A DNA stretch of 64,000 nt. It comes from Ceratothoa steindachneri (taxonomy: Eukaryota; Arthropoda; Malacostraca; Isopoda; Cymothoidae). How positions within the stretch are numbered: position 1 is the stretch's first letter; the number at the start of each line of letters is the position of its first letter. Shown in pieces: positions 21,290-32,935 of the stretch. Under the pieces are notes generated by a model. The model ran no database searches and was not told where the DNA came from. It worked only from the letters and a program-made list of their open reading frames with translations. The position numbers were made by a program, and so were the translations under genes. The stretch lies in assembly GCA_963969495.1 (NCBI GenBank), contig OZ018320.1, positions 79,419,313 through 79,483,312 of the forward strand. The letters are read 5' to 3'.

Positions 21290-21645
21290 GGTTGGGTAAA
21301 CTTAAAGACCCATACCCAGAGAGTTTCCCCGCTCGCATTCTCACAATATTCGTACATTCCCAATATGTTTCACTATAACGGTCTCATTAACTGTCATTTT
21401 ACTACTTCAGTTTTACCTAATGTTTTATTGTGTTTGGTTACTGGAAGCCGATTTCGAGCCATAATATTGGGGGCTACGCCCCCATACCCCCCCCCCCCGC
21501 TTGCTCCGCTACGCTCGCCCTCAGGAACAAGTAATAAAACAATAGTTAATGAGACAGTTAGGTGAAACATATTGGGAAATGGACAAATATTATGGGAACA
21601 CGAACGGGGAAGCTCGTGGGGGCATGGATCTTCAGTTTTACCCAC
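21290..21645. repeat. Long imperfect inverted repeat (foldback)
   Basis: TCCCAATATGTTTCAC at 21357 reappears inverted at 21563-21578, and the match extends inward to GTCTCATTAACT and outward through GTTTCCCCGCTCGCATTC against the inverse of GAACACGAACGGGGAAGC. Arms are roughly 100 to 130 bp with mismatches around a C-rich centre (GGGGGCTACGCCCCC, then C12). Probably a non-autonomous DNA element; no clear target duplication. Confidence 0.65.
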
Positions 21646-21939
21646 AGCTGTTTCCACTATCTTTGTTATCCCTGGGGCCAGACCGTCGGCTCGCACCTGC
21701 TTCCTAATGTTTGTATATTCGCGTGCGAACACAACGATTTCGCTTGCATTATTACAAAATATTCTGCTTTACATTTATACATAGATTATTAAATTGCCAT
21801 TTAACATTATTTACAGGTATTCGCTTTTTAAACATTAATTACTAGTTACAAGATGGCATATTATTTCAATGTTCGATTTGTGTACCCAATTTTAAGATTT
21901 CATAAGGCCAGTGGGGTGTTCAATTTCAGAGGTTCCTTG
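21646..21939. other. Spacer containing a dispersed repeat
   Basis: About 21850-21935 (ATGGCATATTATTTCA, then GTACCCAATTTTAAGATTTC) resembles 61618-61680. No gene. Confidence 0.45.
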
Positions 21940-22672
21940 CAGTGGCGGCTCGTGTATAGGCACTGCAGAACTGCAGCACCCCCTATTTCCACTCGATATT
22001 ATCGATAACATTCAATATAATGAGTCTTTTTTCTTTAATAATTTCTTCATCATTGTACATGATATAATCTTTAAGCTTACAATGCCAGTAGCCATCCCCT
22101 TGTTTACGAAAAAAATACAAAAATCCTTTTATAGAACTGTGCGCTTCACAGTTCCAGCGACGCGGTGTTTGGCTGTTGGGCGCATGCTCACATGTCCGAG
22201 ATAGAAAGCCTCACGCTAGGGAGGAACAGCAATGTGGCTCACGCAGTGACAACCATGGTGTGCTGTTGGAAGGTAGTGTTTCTTTTTGACTCCGTGTGTT
22301 TATATACTTGAATATGATGAAGTGTAGAATTTATTTTATGAATTCTGAAAGACTAAATGCACTTGCGGTGCTTTCAAAGGATAAAAATTCCTCAGAGGTT
22401 AGCTAGAGATCAAGGAGAAAATAATTAATCTCTTCGCGCAAATTAAAACAAGAAAAATGGATTTCGTTTTTAAATCAATGGATCAAGCTTGAACTGTAAC
22501 AAACTAGGCTATTAGTAAGCAAAAAATGTTTTATTTTGTTCTGTTTAGGATTTTATCAAGTTTATCTAGAAATTTTCTTTTATATGTTTATTTCCTCTTA
22601 CACGATATTAAAACAATGCTAAAAATTTTCTGATGCAGCACCCTCACTAATTTTAGCTACGAGCCGCCACTA
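21940..22672 (+). mobile_element. hAT-like element, internally deleted
   Basis: Ends CAGTGGCGGCTCGTG and the inverse ACGAGCCGCCACTA, about 15 bp. Inside, a short forward stretch reads SERLNALAVLSKDKNSSEV followed by an IKTRKMDF-like end, resembling the final block of the hAT dimerisation domain. The rest of the transposase is absent. No flanking 8-bp duplication is visible, so one side may have been altered. Confidence 0.7.
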
Positions 22673-22679
22673 GGGCCCC

Positions 22680-23570
22680 ACGGTAAAATAGAGGGCTTAA
22701 TGGAATGCAATTTGTTACCAAGGTAGACTGCACGAGTCCATGTTCTGGTGGCTGCAATTCGAGCCGCCTCATCGGCGCTTTCGTTAGCCTGGACTCCGAC
22801 ATTACTAGGAACCCAGCAAAACTCTACTTTGTCTCTGGAAGAGTTCTTGACCAATCAGAAATGTATTTTGGAGACAAAGGGATGATCGGAAGTTAAAGGG
22901 CGAAAGGCGTATAATTCGCTTCTCGAATCGATCAAAACTGTAAAGGCAGTAAAATGCAAAGTAGATAAGAGGCATAAGGCTAATGAAACTACATAAAGCT
23001 CTGCGGTAAAAATGGAAGCTGCCTGCGGTAACGACTCAGAGATTATAGACCCAGATGAGACCACCACGGCACCCACACCATCGTCCGTTTTAGACCCGTC
23101 TGCGAGAAGATGACATGATGGATCGTGAGATGCTACATGTTCAATGAACTAGCTGTCTCCACTTCCGGTGAAAGTGCATTGCTTTCGTCTTTGATGCGTA
23201 GAAGTGGAACACTCTGTGAAGGGCCCAACGGTGGATGGTATCAACCACCAACTGGAGGCGGCGGGCTACGGATGCCGGGCGTGAAGCGGAGCAATAAAGA
23301 GCGAGGTCATCTACAAATAAGATTGCAGACACCCCTTCGGGCAGAGAGGAGAGAGGATACCAGGCTATTTATCGCAATAGCAAATAAAGTAACACTTAAT
23401 ACACTGCTCTCGGGAACCCCCTCCTCCTGGACATAGAAATCAGAATAAGTATTGCCAACTCTAATCGTGAAATTGCGAGTGGATAATAAACTCTGGATAA
23501 AAACTGGTAAAAGTCCCTTCAATCTTCATTCATACAACTGCTGGAGGACTCCAAAGCGAAATTTGGAGTC
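22680..23570 (-). pseudogene. Jockey-like ORF2, reverse transcriptase and RNase H
   Basis: Four short frames together cover the palm to the end of RNase H. VPSNVGVQANESADEAAR is the RNase H segment with the catalytic Asp/His neighbourhood (usually VPSHVGIxGNExAD; the His is replaced by Asn here). TAELYVVSLAL holds the conserved Glu and IDSRSEL a conserved Asp. An RNase H domain separates this clade from the CR1-like copies in the window. Confidence 0.75.
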
Positions 23571-25260
23571 ATAGGACTTCTCAATATCGAAGAATACAGC
23601 CATCGCATGGCAGCCGCGAGCAAATGTCTCAAGTAAAGAGCCCCCCATGCGGACAAAAAGATCTATCGTACTCTGCTTCTTACCGAAGCTACACTGGTAT
23701 GGAGCTAGGAGGCCATAGTATTCCAGAGACCAAGTAAGTGAGCATTCACCATTTTCTCTAACAACTTGCTAAGATAAATGGTGGGGGCTATTTGCCTATA
23801 CATAAGGGTAAGGATACAAGCCGTTTCTACCTGGTTTCTGAAATAGTAGTACTAACGCTGTTCTCCCTGTAGTAGGGTACAATCCCTGGATCTAAATCTA
23901 GTTAAAAAATATCTACTAGGAGTGTTTCCGTACGGGGAAGGAGATGCCCGAGAAAGTCGTATCAGATATTCTCTAGGCCGGGAGACGTGGGGATGCAACG
24001 AGAAAGCGCTGAGCGCATCTTGGCGGTGGTGAAAAAAGTTGTAGGACTCCTGTTCCCCGGTCGAGAAACGCAGGGCTTTGCACTCCAACTCGGGTTTGAT
24101 ACGTCTAAACTCCGCTGGGTAGCACTCAAACTTGCTAATATTGGCAAAAATGATGCCAATATATCGGCGACCCTGGAGGGGTCGCAGATGATTGAGCCAT
24201 TCATCTCAATTCCAGGGGTGGAATGACCAGCATACCGACCTCTGATTTTTGTTAATTCTCTTCCACACCTGAGCTGAGGAGTTAGTGAAAGATAAGGAAG
24301 ACACATATGCGCTCCAGGAGTCAGTGCGCGCCTGACGTAAAGTTTGCTGCCGAATGGCTCTAGTTCAATTTCAGTCAATATGTTTCAGAAGAGTTAGGTT
24401 CCGGCTGAACCGCGCATGAGCCTGTTTATAGTCTTCCACTACACAGAGCAATCAGCATTCCACCATGAGACTGATATTCTGCCCCGGCGGGACCGAGTAC
24501 AAGAATTGCGGACTCTGCAGCATCAAGCACTAAACAGGAAAAATAATGTATAGCTGCATCAATATCTACAAAATCTCAAATTTGTTTACTGGTGAAGGAA
24601 GCGTCATGGAACTTTTACCAATCGGGCCTTACAACATTCCACCTGAGGGGATGTGAAGGGAATGGGCAAAGAGTCGTGTGTTTCAAAACAATGGGAAAGT
24701 GGTCGCTGAAATGCAGTTGGCGGAGCCAATCAGTTTGAATATGGTAGGAGGTAACATGACCAGAATTAAGAATGTAAAAGTATTAGTATGTAGATAAAAG
24801 AGAGTCGAGAAAAGGACCTTGAAGGTTGTTCACTCTATCACCTCATACGGAGTATCTGACATTAAAGTCACCTAGAAATAGAAATGGGGTAGGAAGCTGC
24901 GATAAAATATCTAAAAACTGAGCCTTTGAAAGGGCTCATCTGGGGAATAAAAATTAAACAGAAAGTATAAATTCTATTTGTAAGATTAACACAAGCTTCG
25001 ACTGCTTGATACAAAAGAGGAGAATTGATCCTATTTGGGAAGGATCCCCTAACAGTTACATTAAAGCATTACTACCATAACTCAGACCGCCGAGAGACCA
25101 CGATCGAGATAGTGCGCGCGGCGGCCAAGCCCTTGTGAACAGATGCCGTGCGAAAGGAACCTGCCACGGGCGTTATAGGAGTCTCCGAACTGCGGGGTAA
25201 CCCCGATTTAGATGGGTGAGGGCAAGTATTACTGGAGCTAAGTTTGTTTAGAGAGACCAA
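22680..25260 (-). mobile_element. Jockey-like LINE, minus strand, decayed
   Basis: Right to left: endonuclease with PTPFLFLGDFNVRYSV and GPFLDSLLSTY (about 24900-24790), linker, reverse transcriptase (LLPVFIQSLLSTRNFTIRVG near 23500, a GVPESSVLS block where GVPQGS is usual, SAILFVDDLALYCSA near 23320 with the FVDD catalytic pair), and RNase H (GAVVVSSGSIISESLPQAAS, IFTAELYVVSLAL, IDSRSELYAF, then VEFCWVPSNVGVQANESADE near 22820). The C-terminus beyond RNase H is missing, cut at the hAT element. At least six frameshifts or stops. Matching C-terminal scraps lie at 4437 and 38760. Confidence 0.82.
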
Positions 25261-26431
25261 AGTTAGTGGGTCATGACCGGGAGGAAAGGGTAGAGATAGG
25301 AGAGATTTGGGGGTAACGTTAATCCCAATTTACGAAGAAAAGAAAAAGAAATTGCACCCCAACGATTAATATGAAGGCAAAATCAATTTTATTCTCATAT
25401 TTATGCTTGCCTATATTTATATATGGTACCGTTCACATTCACTCAAATTGGCATTAGACCCTGATGAGCCCGACTGAAATTGAAGAAATGCATCCTTTTC
25501 ATCGAGATTTCTACTCCTTTTTTTTCTCTTAATTTCAATAATAGTTCTGTTTTGGGTACTTTGAAATGAATAGTTTAAAAGATGCTTTGCTTTTCTTATC
25601 AATAATATATTGTCATTAGAATTTTATGATTTTTATCTAGATATTTCAACGCCGTGTTAGAATTAAGAAGAAAATAACCTATTTGTATACGGAAAAGGAA
25701 GCAATTTTAGCCTTGCAGTCATCAACTTGTATCTGGCAACCCTGCTGAGTTGCTAGAATCTATGAAAAAACAACAAAATATCTAATACACATTGACGTAA
25801 CTATTATTATTATTATTATACTTTGCAGCTTAAACATTTTTTTAGGTTATATTTAAATACTGGTTCCAAGGAAGAAAGCAGTTAAATAGCAAAAACTTTA
25901 GTATGGTTAAGCTCTTATATCTTAAGCATTTTGTTAATATTTCCGGGATTCTGGCGGGCCTACCATTCACCCTTAGTATCTTTGAGATCAGTGTGGCGTA
26001 TTCTTTATTCATTTTTTAAGTTATAACCCCCTTTTAAACAAAATGTATGCAAATGGAGTTGGGAGAAAATGCGATTGTATTATTGAAAAATTATTAAAAA
26101 GGAAGTTCAGTGCGATGACTTATAATGAAAGAGAGACTATTATTAAAATAGGCAGGCCTACACCGACACTAGATCTGTCATTCAAAACAGTGTTGCACTC
26201 GTAAATACAATGAAGGCCAATATGATAGAACATCTTGTCTAACCGGTTGTGCATACTTACAGAAGCTATTTTAAAATTTAACTAAAGTTTATAAAAATGA
26301 CATTTAAATAAAGTGAGTAGCTTACACTTTTTTTTGTTATTTTTAATTAATAACATATTTGCTTCAATTAATATATTTATTTTTGTAAAACTTGAATTGC
26401 TTCCTCATCTTCCAAAGTCACTGCAAGCCAC

Positions 26432-26436
<5 letters not shown>
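25261..26436. other. Intergenic, AT-rich; (TTA)n tract; no gene
   Basis: A short TTA/ATT tract is at 25801-25820. Nothing coding was recognised. A phrase TAATGAAAGAGAGACTATTA near 26122 could not be assigned. Confidence 0.4.

Positions 26437-26501
<65 letters not shown>
26437..26501. repeat. (TA)n microsatellite
   Basis: About 32 uninterrupted TA units. Confidence 0.98.
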
Positions 26502-26505
<4 letters not shown>

Positions 26506-26829
26506 TTGTGTGGAGTGGTTGGTTAAGGGTTGTGGTTTGTTGGTGACTGCTTCCTTTTGGTCTTCTTTTCTCGGTTCATCAATTTCTGATGTAGTCGTAG
26601 GTAGGCCCTACTAGGCTTGGTGTTAATTTTTATTATCTCTGTGCAATTTTTTTAAATATTTTTTTTTGGGGGGGAGGCGATTAATTACATGAGTAAATAT
26701 AGGACTGAAACTCTTGTCACCTAGCTCAGTTCGTTAAATGTTAATATCTATATTAATGATTAAATTTTGTTAATGATGGAACCGTCAATAGAAAAAAAAT
26801 AAACAATTGTGCTCATATATAAAAAAAAA

Positions 26830-28670
26830 ATGGGAAAATGATTATGAATGGTTGGCGGCAAATAATAATCCACAAGAAACAAAGTGTATTATTTGCCAAA
26901 GTATTTTTTAAAATTGGATACATCCAGGGGGTTTTAGCAACAACACAACATATAAATTCAGATGGTCATAAAAATAAAATCTGAGTTTCATCGTCCACTT
27001 CTTTAATTGATAAATTTATCGTAAAAGCAAATGCCAAAGAAGAAGATATGTTAGTTGATTCGGAAATAGCTCAAGTATATCATGCAGTTAAACACAATCA
27101 TTCCTACAACTCACTTGATTGTAGTTTGAAATTAAATTTAAACTTCAAAGAGATTCAAAATTAGCAGAAAAAATATCCTGTGGTCGAACCAAATCAGTGG
27201 CAATCGTTACAAATGTGATGGGTAAAAAAGGATTAGAAGTAGTTTTGAACGATTTCAAACAACATGATCCGCCTTTATATTTTTTGTCTTCAAATTGATG
27301 TTTCAAATCACAAAAAAACATGAAAATGTTCCCATTATGTGTTTAATATGGATTTGGCACTGTGAATTATATAATTGATTTTTTCGAAACTGCTGATGAA
27401 AGTGCAGAGGAAATGTTCAAATGTTTGAGAAACACTATTGACAATTTGCAACTTGATTGGAAGAGTTTCTTGTTGTAGTGCAGTTAACGCAAATTGCAAT
27501 TTTGGAATAAAGCATTCTCTATATACTAATATCCTCACACTGAATGATGGTGTTGTTAAAACTAATTGCATTACACACATTTTACATAATGTTGTAAAAT
27601 TTGCTTCGGGAAACTTGAATTTAGACATAGAAAATATTGTCCTAAAGATTTATGGCTATTTTCCCACGTCAGTAAAGAGACACGAAACTCAAAGATTTGT
27701 ATTCATTTTTAGAGACAGAATTTAGTGAAATTCTTCGGCCTATTCCTACTAGGTGCTATCGCTGCAGCCATGTATTGGAAAAAAACTTTTTGGGAAGGCC
27801 TTAAGTTCTTATTTCTTAAACAGACCAACTGATTGCTCTAAACAATTACTAAAACTTCTTTCAATTAATGATTATTCAACAGAAATTGCACAAGTTATTG
27901 AAATTTATTTGTCGTTCTCGCAACATGTAATGGAGATATTCTAACTATCTGTTGTAGGACTTGAGAAATATGAAACTAGTAGCATATGTTTTCAATATTT
28001 TGGCTAATTTAAGAAGTAAGTTAAAATCTCGATATGCTGATAAATTTTTTGGATATCATGTTCATCAACTTATGAGAAAAACTTAGATACTGCTGAGGCT
28101 CGAAACATGTTTTGAAGACTTTAAGTTATTTCTTATTTCAGCAATTACATATTTGAAAAAAAAACAACATAAACTTTGATGAAAATTCAACATTTGACAA
28201 ATGATCAAATCTATCTTTTTTTTTTAATTCATTCCCAAAATATCAGAAATTTGTTGAAGTTGTTGAAAAGTTGAAGCTAAAATCAAAGCTGAATTTGAAT
28301 ATGGATGACCTCTTTGATGAAGTAACATTAATTATAAAAAAACGACCCTATTCAAAGCTCTGAACTCTTTAAAAGATGCAAAACATCAAGCAGCAAATGG
28401 AACTTGGATTTTAAAATAGGTGGTTATTTTAAGTGTGAATATTTTCAAAATAGATTTAATTCTTGGAACATCCGCGTACTGTGAGAGGATTTTTAGTGTA
28501 ATGTGATCTAAATGACGAAATGAAAGAAACAGATGCTCCGTAGAACTAATGAACCAGAAATAATGAAAAATGAACTTTTCATAGATTTCCCCTTGTAAGA
28601 TAATGGTCTAGAATTTACTGAATTTGCTCAAGTCCGCAAAAAGCCAGAACGAGTATAAATTTTTTAAAAT
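26830..28670 (+). mobile_element. hAT transposon relic 1
   Basis: A forward reading through many frameshifts: WLAANNNPQETKCIICQSIF (a CxxC zinc finger as in BED/TTF-type hAT proteins), KISCGRTKSVAIVTNVMGKK, FETADESAEEMFKCLRNTID, then THILHNVVKFASGN and a PTRWLSLQPC-like block (near 27740), and at the end AYCERIFSVM with ERNRCSVELMN, the hAT C-terminal dimerisation block. Terminal repeats were not found. The (TA)n tract lies 330 bp upstream. Confidence 0.75.
27181..27960 (+). pseudogene. hAT transposase core, frameshifted
   Basis: The best preserved part of relic 1: two open pieces (27438-27725 and 27753-27944) overlap the DDE region of a hAT transposase, with CITHILHNVVKF (the His-rich zinc site region) and FFGL-to-PCIG, where the usual TRWxS motif is split by a frameshift. 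About four frameshifts separate the blocks. Confidence 0.7.
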
Positions 28671-28734
28671 AAAATCTTTTGCTAAAAAAGGAGTAATTTT
28701 TTAGTTTTGTTTTATTATATGGGTATACCAGGCA

Positions 28735-29160
28735 ATGGCTTCACTCTTTCTTCCCCTTACGGGGAAACTTGCGCTTCCCTACTAAGATTAAAATTTTAAA
28801 TAAAAAAAGCAGCCATAGTTAAATTTTTATCAAATTTCTGAACTTGGCTAATTATAATAATTTTAAAAAGGAATTCTAAACTAAATATTCCTCCTTTTAA
28901 AATATCACGTTGCTAAAATATAGTTATCGAAGAAGATATATAAAAATAAATTTTCTGAACTTCACAATTTGTAATTCTTTGGATTTTAAAAAGTTCACAA
29001 AATTTCGATATTTATATTTATTTCTGAACTTCACCATTTTGTTTTAGGATATTCTAAATTTTTTTTGAAATAATTTATATAAAAAACATGTCATAACTAA
29101 ACTAAGATGAAATTATTATTCAAATACACAAAAAAATCCCTTCTTAAATTATAGAGTTAG
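28735..29160. repeat. Dispersed AT-rich repeat, copy 1
   Basis: Matches 32515-32935 in direct orientation over about 420 bp (shared phrases include AAATATCACGTTGCTAAAATA and ATAGTTATCGAAGAAGATAT against ATAGTTATAGAAGAAGATAT). It contains the word TTCTGAACTTCACCATTTTG that also recurs in the Merlin flanks. Non-coding. Confidence 0.82.
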
Positions 29161-29511
29161 TGATGATGATGATGATGATGATGATATAGGAATAAAATTA
29201 AAAATTATGTATATACATATTTTTTATTTGTCCTTTATTGAAATTTGACAGAGTTGCCAACCCTACCTAAGAGTTTGGGCCAAACTTAATAAACCCTTGG
29301 CCCTTGCCAATAAACTTGGTCTTAGCTTAAGTTAGCCTAGCACACATAGGATAGCCATTCCTTAATTTCCCAAAATATTATCATAAGCTAGCCTTAATAA
29401 TCAGCTATGATACTGATCCATTATAGCCTAGCTCATATCTTAAGCTATTTATTCAGCATTAAAGAAAAAGAAGTTCCTTCTAACAATCTTGGTTAATTGC
29501 ATGATAACAGA
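29161..29511. other. (GAT)n tract and spacer
   Basis: A GAT repeat of about nine units is at 29160-29186. The rest is AT-rich without recognised features. Confidence 0.6.
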
Positions 29512-29719
29512 GGATCATATGAAGATCTTTCCCCCAAAGTACCCAACTGAAGATCCACCCCCCCAGTCGCGCTCATATGAAGATCTTCCCCCCAACATTT
29601 TAATATAAATAAACTAAATAAGGAATAAATAATAAAACATTATTCAGATTACTCTTTTGTTAACATTAAATATTGCAGGAAATTTGTGTACATAGGTTCT
29701 TAAAAAAAGAATTATTACA

Positions 29720-30596
29720 TTAAATATTGCAAGGAAATATGAAGAAACGGTCAGGCCACATAAATTCTGGAAGATAAGAATTCAAGAAGTCCCGCCTACA
29801 TCCTCGCATCATGCTGATATGTGCTTTATGTTTGCTACAGTAAGATTCTATAGCCTGAGTGTGGACACCAGTTTGCGGATCCACAAAATTGAGTGAATGG
29901 TTCACTGTCCTGTGTGTGAAGCTAAGTCCTTGTATATTAATGTATGCTTTCCACTCATCACTGTGGATTATCGATCCCCGTTGCACTACTGCTTGTATTA
30001 TACGGAGAAGTGTGGCAGCATCCCTTTTGTCCACAATTTCCATGTATCCTGTTCCTGGTGAGGTGCTGGTATTGACCATTCCAAACACCCACATAGGAGT
30101 GTGACGTCCTCTGCCCCGATGATGCTTTGGTTTGTGAGAAAAACAGGATTCATCGATATGCACAACTGTTCCTGGACCACCAAATTTCACTGGGTTAGCC
30201 TGAAGAAATCTACTGCACACTTCCCGGAAAAAACTGTAGCAGTCGATCATGGTCTCTCAGAAACACCAACTTGACGGCTTGCCCTTGATTCACCAATACG
30301 TTCACTCCACATATAGATTGAATGAACCCAGGTCTGAAGTGTCAATCTAGAGTTGGAAAAAACGATCCAGTCCTTATACATACTGTAGATTTATACTTGG
30401 CACAATATTTGGTCTGGCATTTCCAAGCATAGCCATCATTGGATTTGCCATACTTCGTCCAGTTCATTTTACTATCACAAGAAGGACATTTCACTTCACT
30501 TTTCAGCATTCTGCATTGCTTAAGCCAATTAATAATGGACAGAGAATCTTCAGTTAGCAAGGGCAGCACAACAGTCTTGAAAGTATCACGGTCCAT
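29720..30596 (-). pseudogene. Merlin transposase, two frameshifts
   Basis: From MDRDTFKTVVLPLL (30596): a zinc ribbon with VKCPSCDSKMNW and WKCQTKYCAKYKS (C-x2-C and C-x4-C), then after a frameshift LQTWVHSIYMWSERIGESR and QVGVSER, then MIDCYSFFREVCSRFL. The DDE-type core has VHIDESCFSHKPKH (first Asp and Glu), GSIIHSDEWKAY (second Asp) and THTQAIESYCSKHK-like (catalytic Glu; here VHTQAIESY). This order matches ISXO2/IS1595-type domains found in eukaryotic Merlin elements. Removing the two frameshifts by eye leaves the whole protein, so decay is slight. Confidence 0.85.
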
Positions 30597-30630
30597 GGTG
30601 CTCTTGATACTGAGTACATGGGCAAAATAT

Positions 30631-30633
<3 letters not shown>

Positions 30634-30718
<85 letters not shown>
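30634..30718. repeat. (TA)n microsatellite inside the Merlin element
   Basis: About 42 TA units. The sister copy at 17647-17658 has six in the same place. Confidence 0.97.
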
Positions 30719-30723
<5 letters not shown>

Positions 30724-30744
30724 AATACAAATCTGCTCATTATT

Positions 30745-31329
30745 ATTATTAATCCAAAGCATTCGATATTCATCTATTTCTGAACTTCACCATATTGTTT
30801 TGTCAAACTTTATATGAATTCTTTGAATAAAATTGGTATGTTTTTGCATGTTTCTAAAATCAAGATATTCTTATTATTATTATTAGTGGTGAGGTTCAGA
30901 ATATTTATAAAAAATAGATCATATGAAGATCTTCCCCCCCCAGGCTAGATCATATGAAGATCCTTCCCCCCAAACCTACTTCGGGGGGGGAGGATCTTCA
31001 TATGATTCCAAATCGGGTAATTATTATTATTTTTAACCCAAAGCATTCGATATTCATCTATTTCTGAACTTCACCATTTTGTTTTGTCAAATTTTATATG
31101 AATTCTGTGAATAAAATTGGTATGTTTTTGCATGTTTCTACAATCAGGATATTCTTATTATTATTTTTATTATTATTAGAGGGGAAATTCAGAATATTTA
31201 TAAAAAATGGATCATATAAAGATCCCCCCCCCCCCGGCTAGATCCTTTGAAGATCCTCCCCCCCCCGGCTAGATCATATGAAAATCCTACCCCCCAAACC
31301 TACTCGGGGGAAGGATCTTCATATGATCC
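30745..31329. repeat. Two-copy tandem duplication of the Merlin right end
   Basis: Both units run from AAAGCATTCGATATTCATC through ATAAAATTGGTATGTTTTTG and a TTA-rich tract to clusters of GATCATATGAAGATCC plus C-runs. Copy 1 is about 30756-31015, copy 2 about 31040-31329. Copy 2 has three short modules in its cluster and copy 1 has two. Confidence 0.82.
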
Positions 31330-31506
31330 GGCAGGTCTGTCTCAAATTAGTCAAACTCATCTCTTTATGATATGTTAGCCTAGATTAAGCAGTTTTTCGC
31401 AACTTGAAAATGGTGGTTGTTTGTGATTATACAGTCACTCCAGTTTTGGACATTTTGTTGAATATACAGTAGGCCTACTTTAATGCTTTTCTTACTAGAC
31501 TATATC

Positions 31507-31800
31507 CAGAAATGGGATTCAGCCAGTTCGTACAAACCTGTTTGGGGGATTTCATTAATCCCGAGAACCGGTTGTTAGCTTAAATAGGGGGTTCTGAATC
31601 TTTGTTGAAGTTGGGAAAATAACTAGAATTAATAATTTCACTTCCTAGAATATAGCATGTAACAACCCAAAGATCAACCTTTGCAAGTATATCGGGCCAG
31701 CCAGCATGGTTTGCAGCTAGAGACTGATAGTGGAGAACCTGTTGTTAGTGAGACTCGTAGTGAGAGAACCTGCTCTTAAATTTTTTTAATACCACCACTG
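31507..31800. mobile_element. hAT-like MITE with 8-bp target duplication
   Basis: Left end CCAGAAATGGGATTCAGCCA, right end ACCTGCTCTTAAATTTT then ACCACCACTG. Such TGGGATTCAGCCGGTTC-like ends are known from non-autonomous hAT elements. Flanks ACTATATC (31499-31506) and GCTATATC (31801-31808) match at seven of eight bases. 294 bp, non-coding. Confidence 0.75.
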
Positions 31801-32109
31801 GCTATATCATGAAAATTAGTGGCTTCGTTTACTAATTTAGTTTCATTACATATTATGAAAATTAAGCCCTTAGTCTAATCTAGGCTAGCCTAAGCAAAAA
31901 TTTGCGTATGCGAAATGAGGAGTTGATAGACTAAAACATTATTTTCTAGCCTATGCAATCACTACTTGACCTATTGCTGGATTCTGATTCTATGAGTTAT
32001 GTTTCCATTCAACCTCTTTTGGAACTAATCTAGACCTAGTGTATACCATAGTGTTTTTATTTGTTTTCTTTAGCGATTTTATATTTATTTAATTTTTTCC
32101 TACTCCCAT
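31801..32109. other. Spacer before hAT relic 2
   Basis: AT-rich. No terminal repeat of the following hAT was recognised here. Confidence 0.4.
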
Positions 32110-32111
32110 AG

Positions 32112-32476
32112 GAAATGCCTCCAAAAAAGTTATCCGGCTATGAAAACAGAAAAAGACGTCTTCAGCAAGAAGTAGTTGACAAGAAACACCCAAAGGTATC
32201 AATTTTTTTTCCGTCCTAAGTCAAACAGTGGGATCATGTAGGCTCAACTTCTTCAGCTATATATACTGTATATGTCCATATTTGTCATATAATGATTGTG
32301 AAGTCAAACCCACTGAAAATACTGTATTTTCTGAAGAAAATAACAACTGCATGCATGAATTAAAAGATCAGGATCAGAACTTGAACGTAAATGATCCAGC
32401 ACACTGGCTATATGAATTATCAATAACTGAAAGAGATCACATCATTATAAATGAGTTTTCAAAATGGTGCAAATAA
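32112..32476 (+). pseudogene. hAT transposase, N-terminal exons
   Basis: Two blocks: MPPKKLSGYENRKRRLQQEV plus VDKKHPK (32114-32195, between AG and GT splice-like borders) and, in an open frame, a Glu/Asn-rich stretch then DPAHWLYELSITERDH to FSKWCK and a stop. In the family this leads into a TTF-type zinc finger, which is not recognisable here. Confidence 0.6.
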
Positions 32477-32514
32477 ACAGTTTCTCTGTGATAATGATTT
32501 ATATGCAACCCAGG

Positions 32515-32935
32515 CAATGTCTTCGCCATTGCTCATTTGCTACTAAGATTAAAATTTAAAATCTAAAAAAAGCAGCCATAGTTAAATTTTTATCAATTTT
32601 CTGAGCTTCGCCAATTATAATAATTTTAAAATGGAACTCGAAACTAAATTTCCCCCTTTCAAAATATCACGTTGCTAAAATATAGTTATAGAAGAAGATA
32701 TATAAAAAAAAATATTCTGAACTTCACCATTTGTAATTCTTTGGGTTTAAAAAATTAAAAAATTTCGATACTTATATTTATTTATGAACTTTACCATTTT
32801 GTTTTTTTTTATATTATAAAAGAATTATTAGAAATAACTTTGATGAAGAAACATAAGTCATAACCAAACTAAGATGAAATTATTATTCAAATACTCAAAA
32901 AAATCCTCTTCTTAAATTATAGAGTTAGTTAGAAG
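32515..32935. repeat. Dispersed AT-rich repeat, copy 2
   Basis: Direct repeat of 28735-29160. A shorter, more diverged relative follows at about 33040-33260 (GAACCTCACCATTTGTAATTC). Confidence 0.8.

Larger units (their letters stand above)
29512..31329 (-). mobile_element. Merlin (IS1595-like) DNA transposon, copy 2
   Basis: Ends GGATCATATGAAGATC followed by a C-run, and the inverse GATCTTCATATGATCC at 31314-31329. The 1.8-kb body has one transposase on the minus strand, a (TA)n array of about 42 units, and a 290-bp tandem duplication of the right end (30745-31015 and 31030-31329). The short module GATCATATGAAGATCCTCCCCCC is reiterated several times at both ends, sometimes as hairpins. No target duplication is visible at the outermost ends. 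Confidence 0.78.

Noticed and set aside
21394..21732. 112-codon minus-strand reading
   Set aside because: It lies across the arms and C-rich centre of a foldback and has no family resemblance.
30300..30400. An intron in the Merlin transposase
   Set aside because: The two parts can be joined through a simple frameshift, and no good splice pair is needed.
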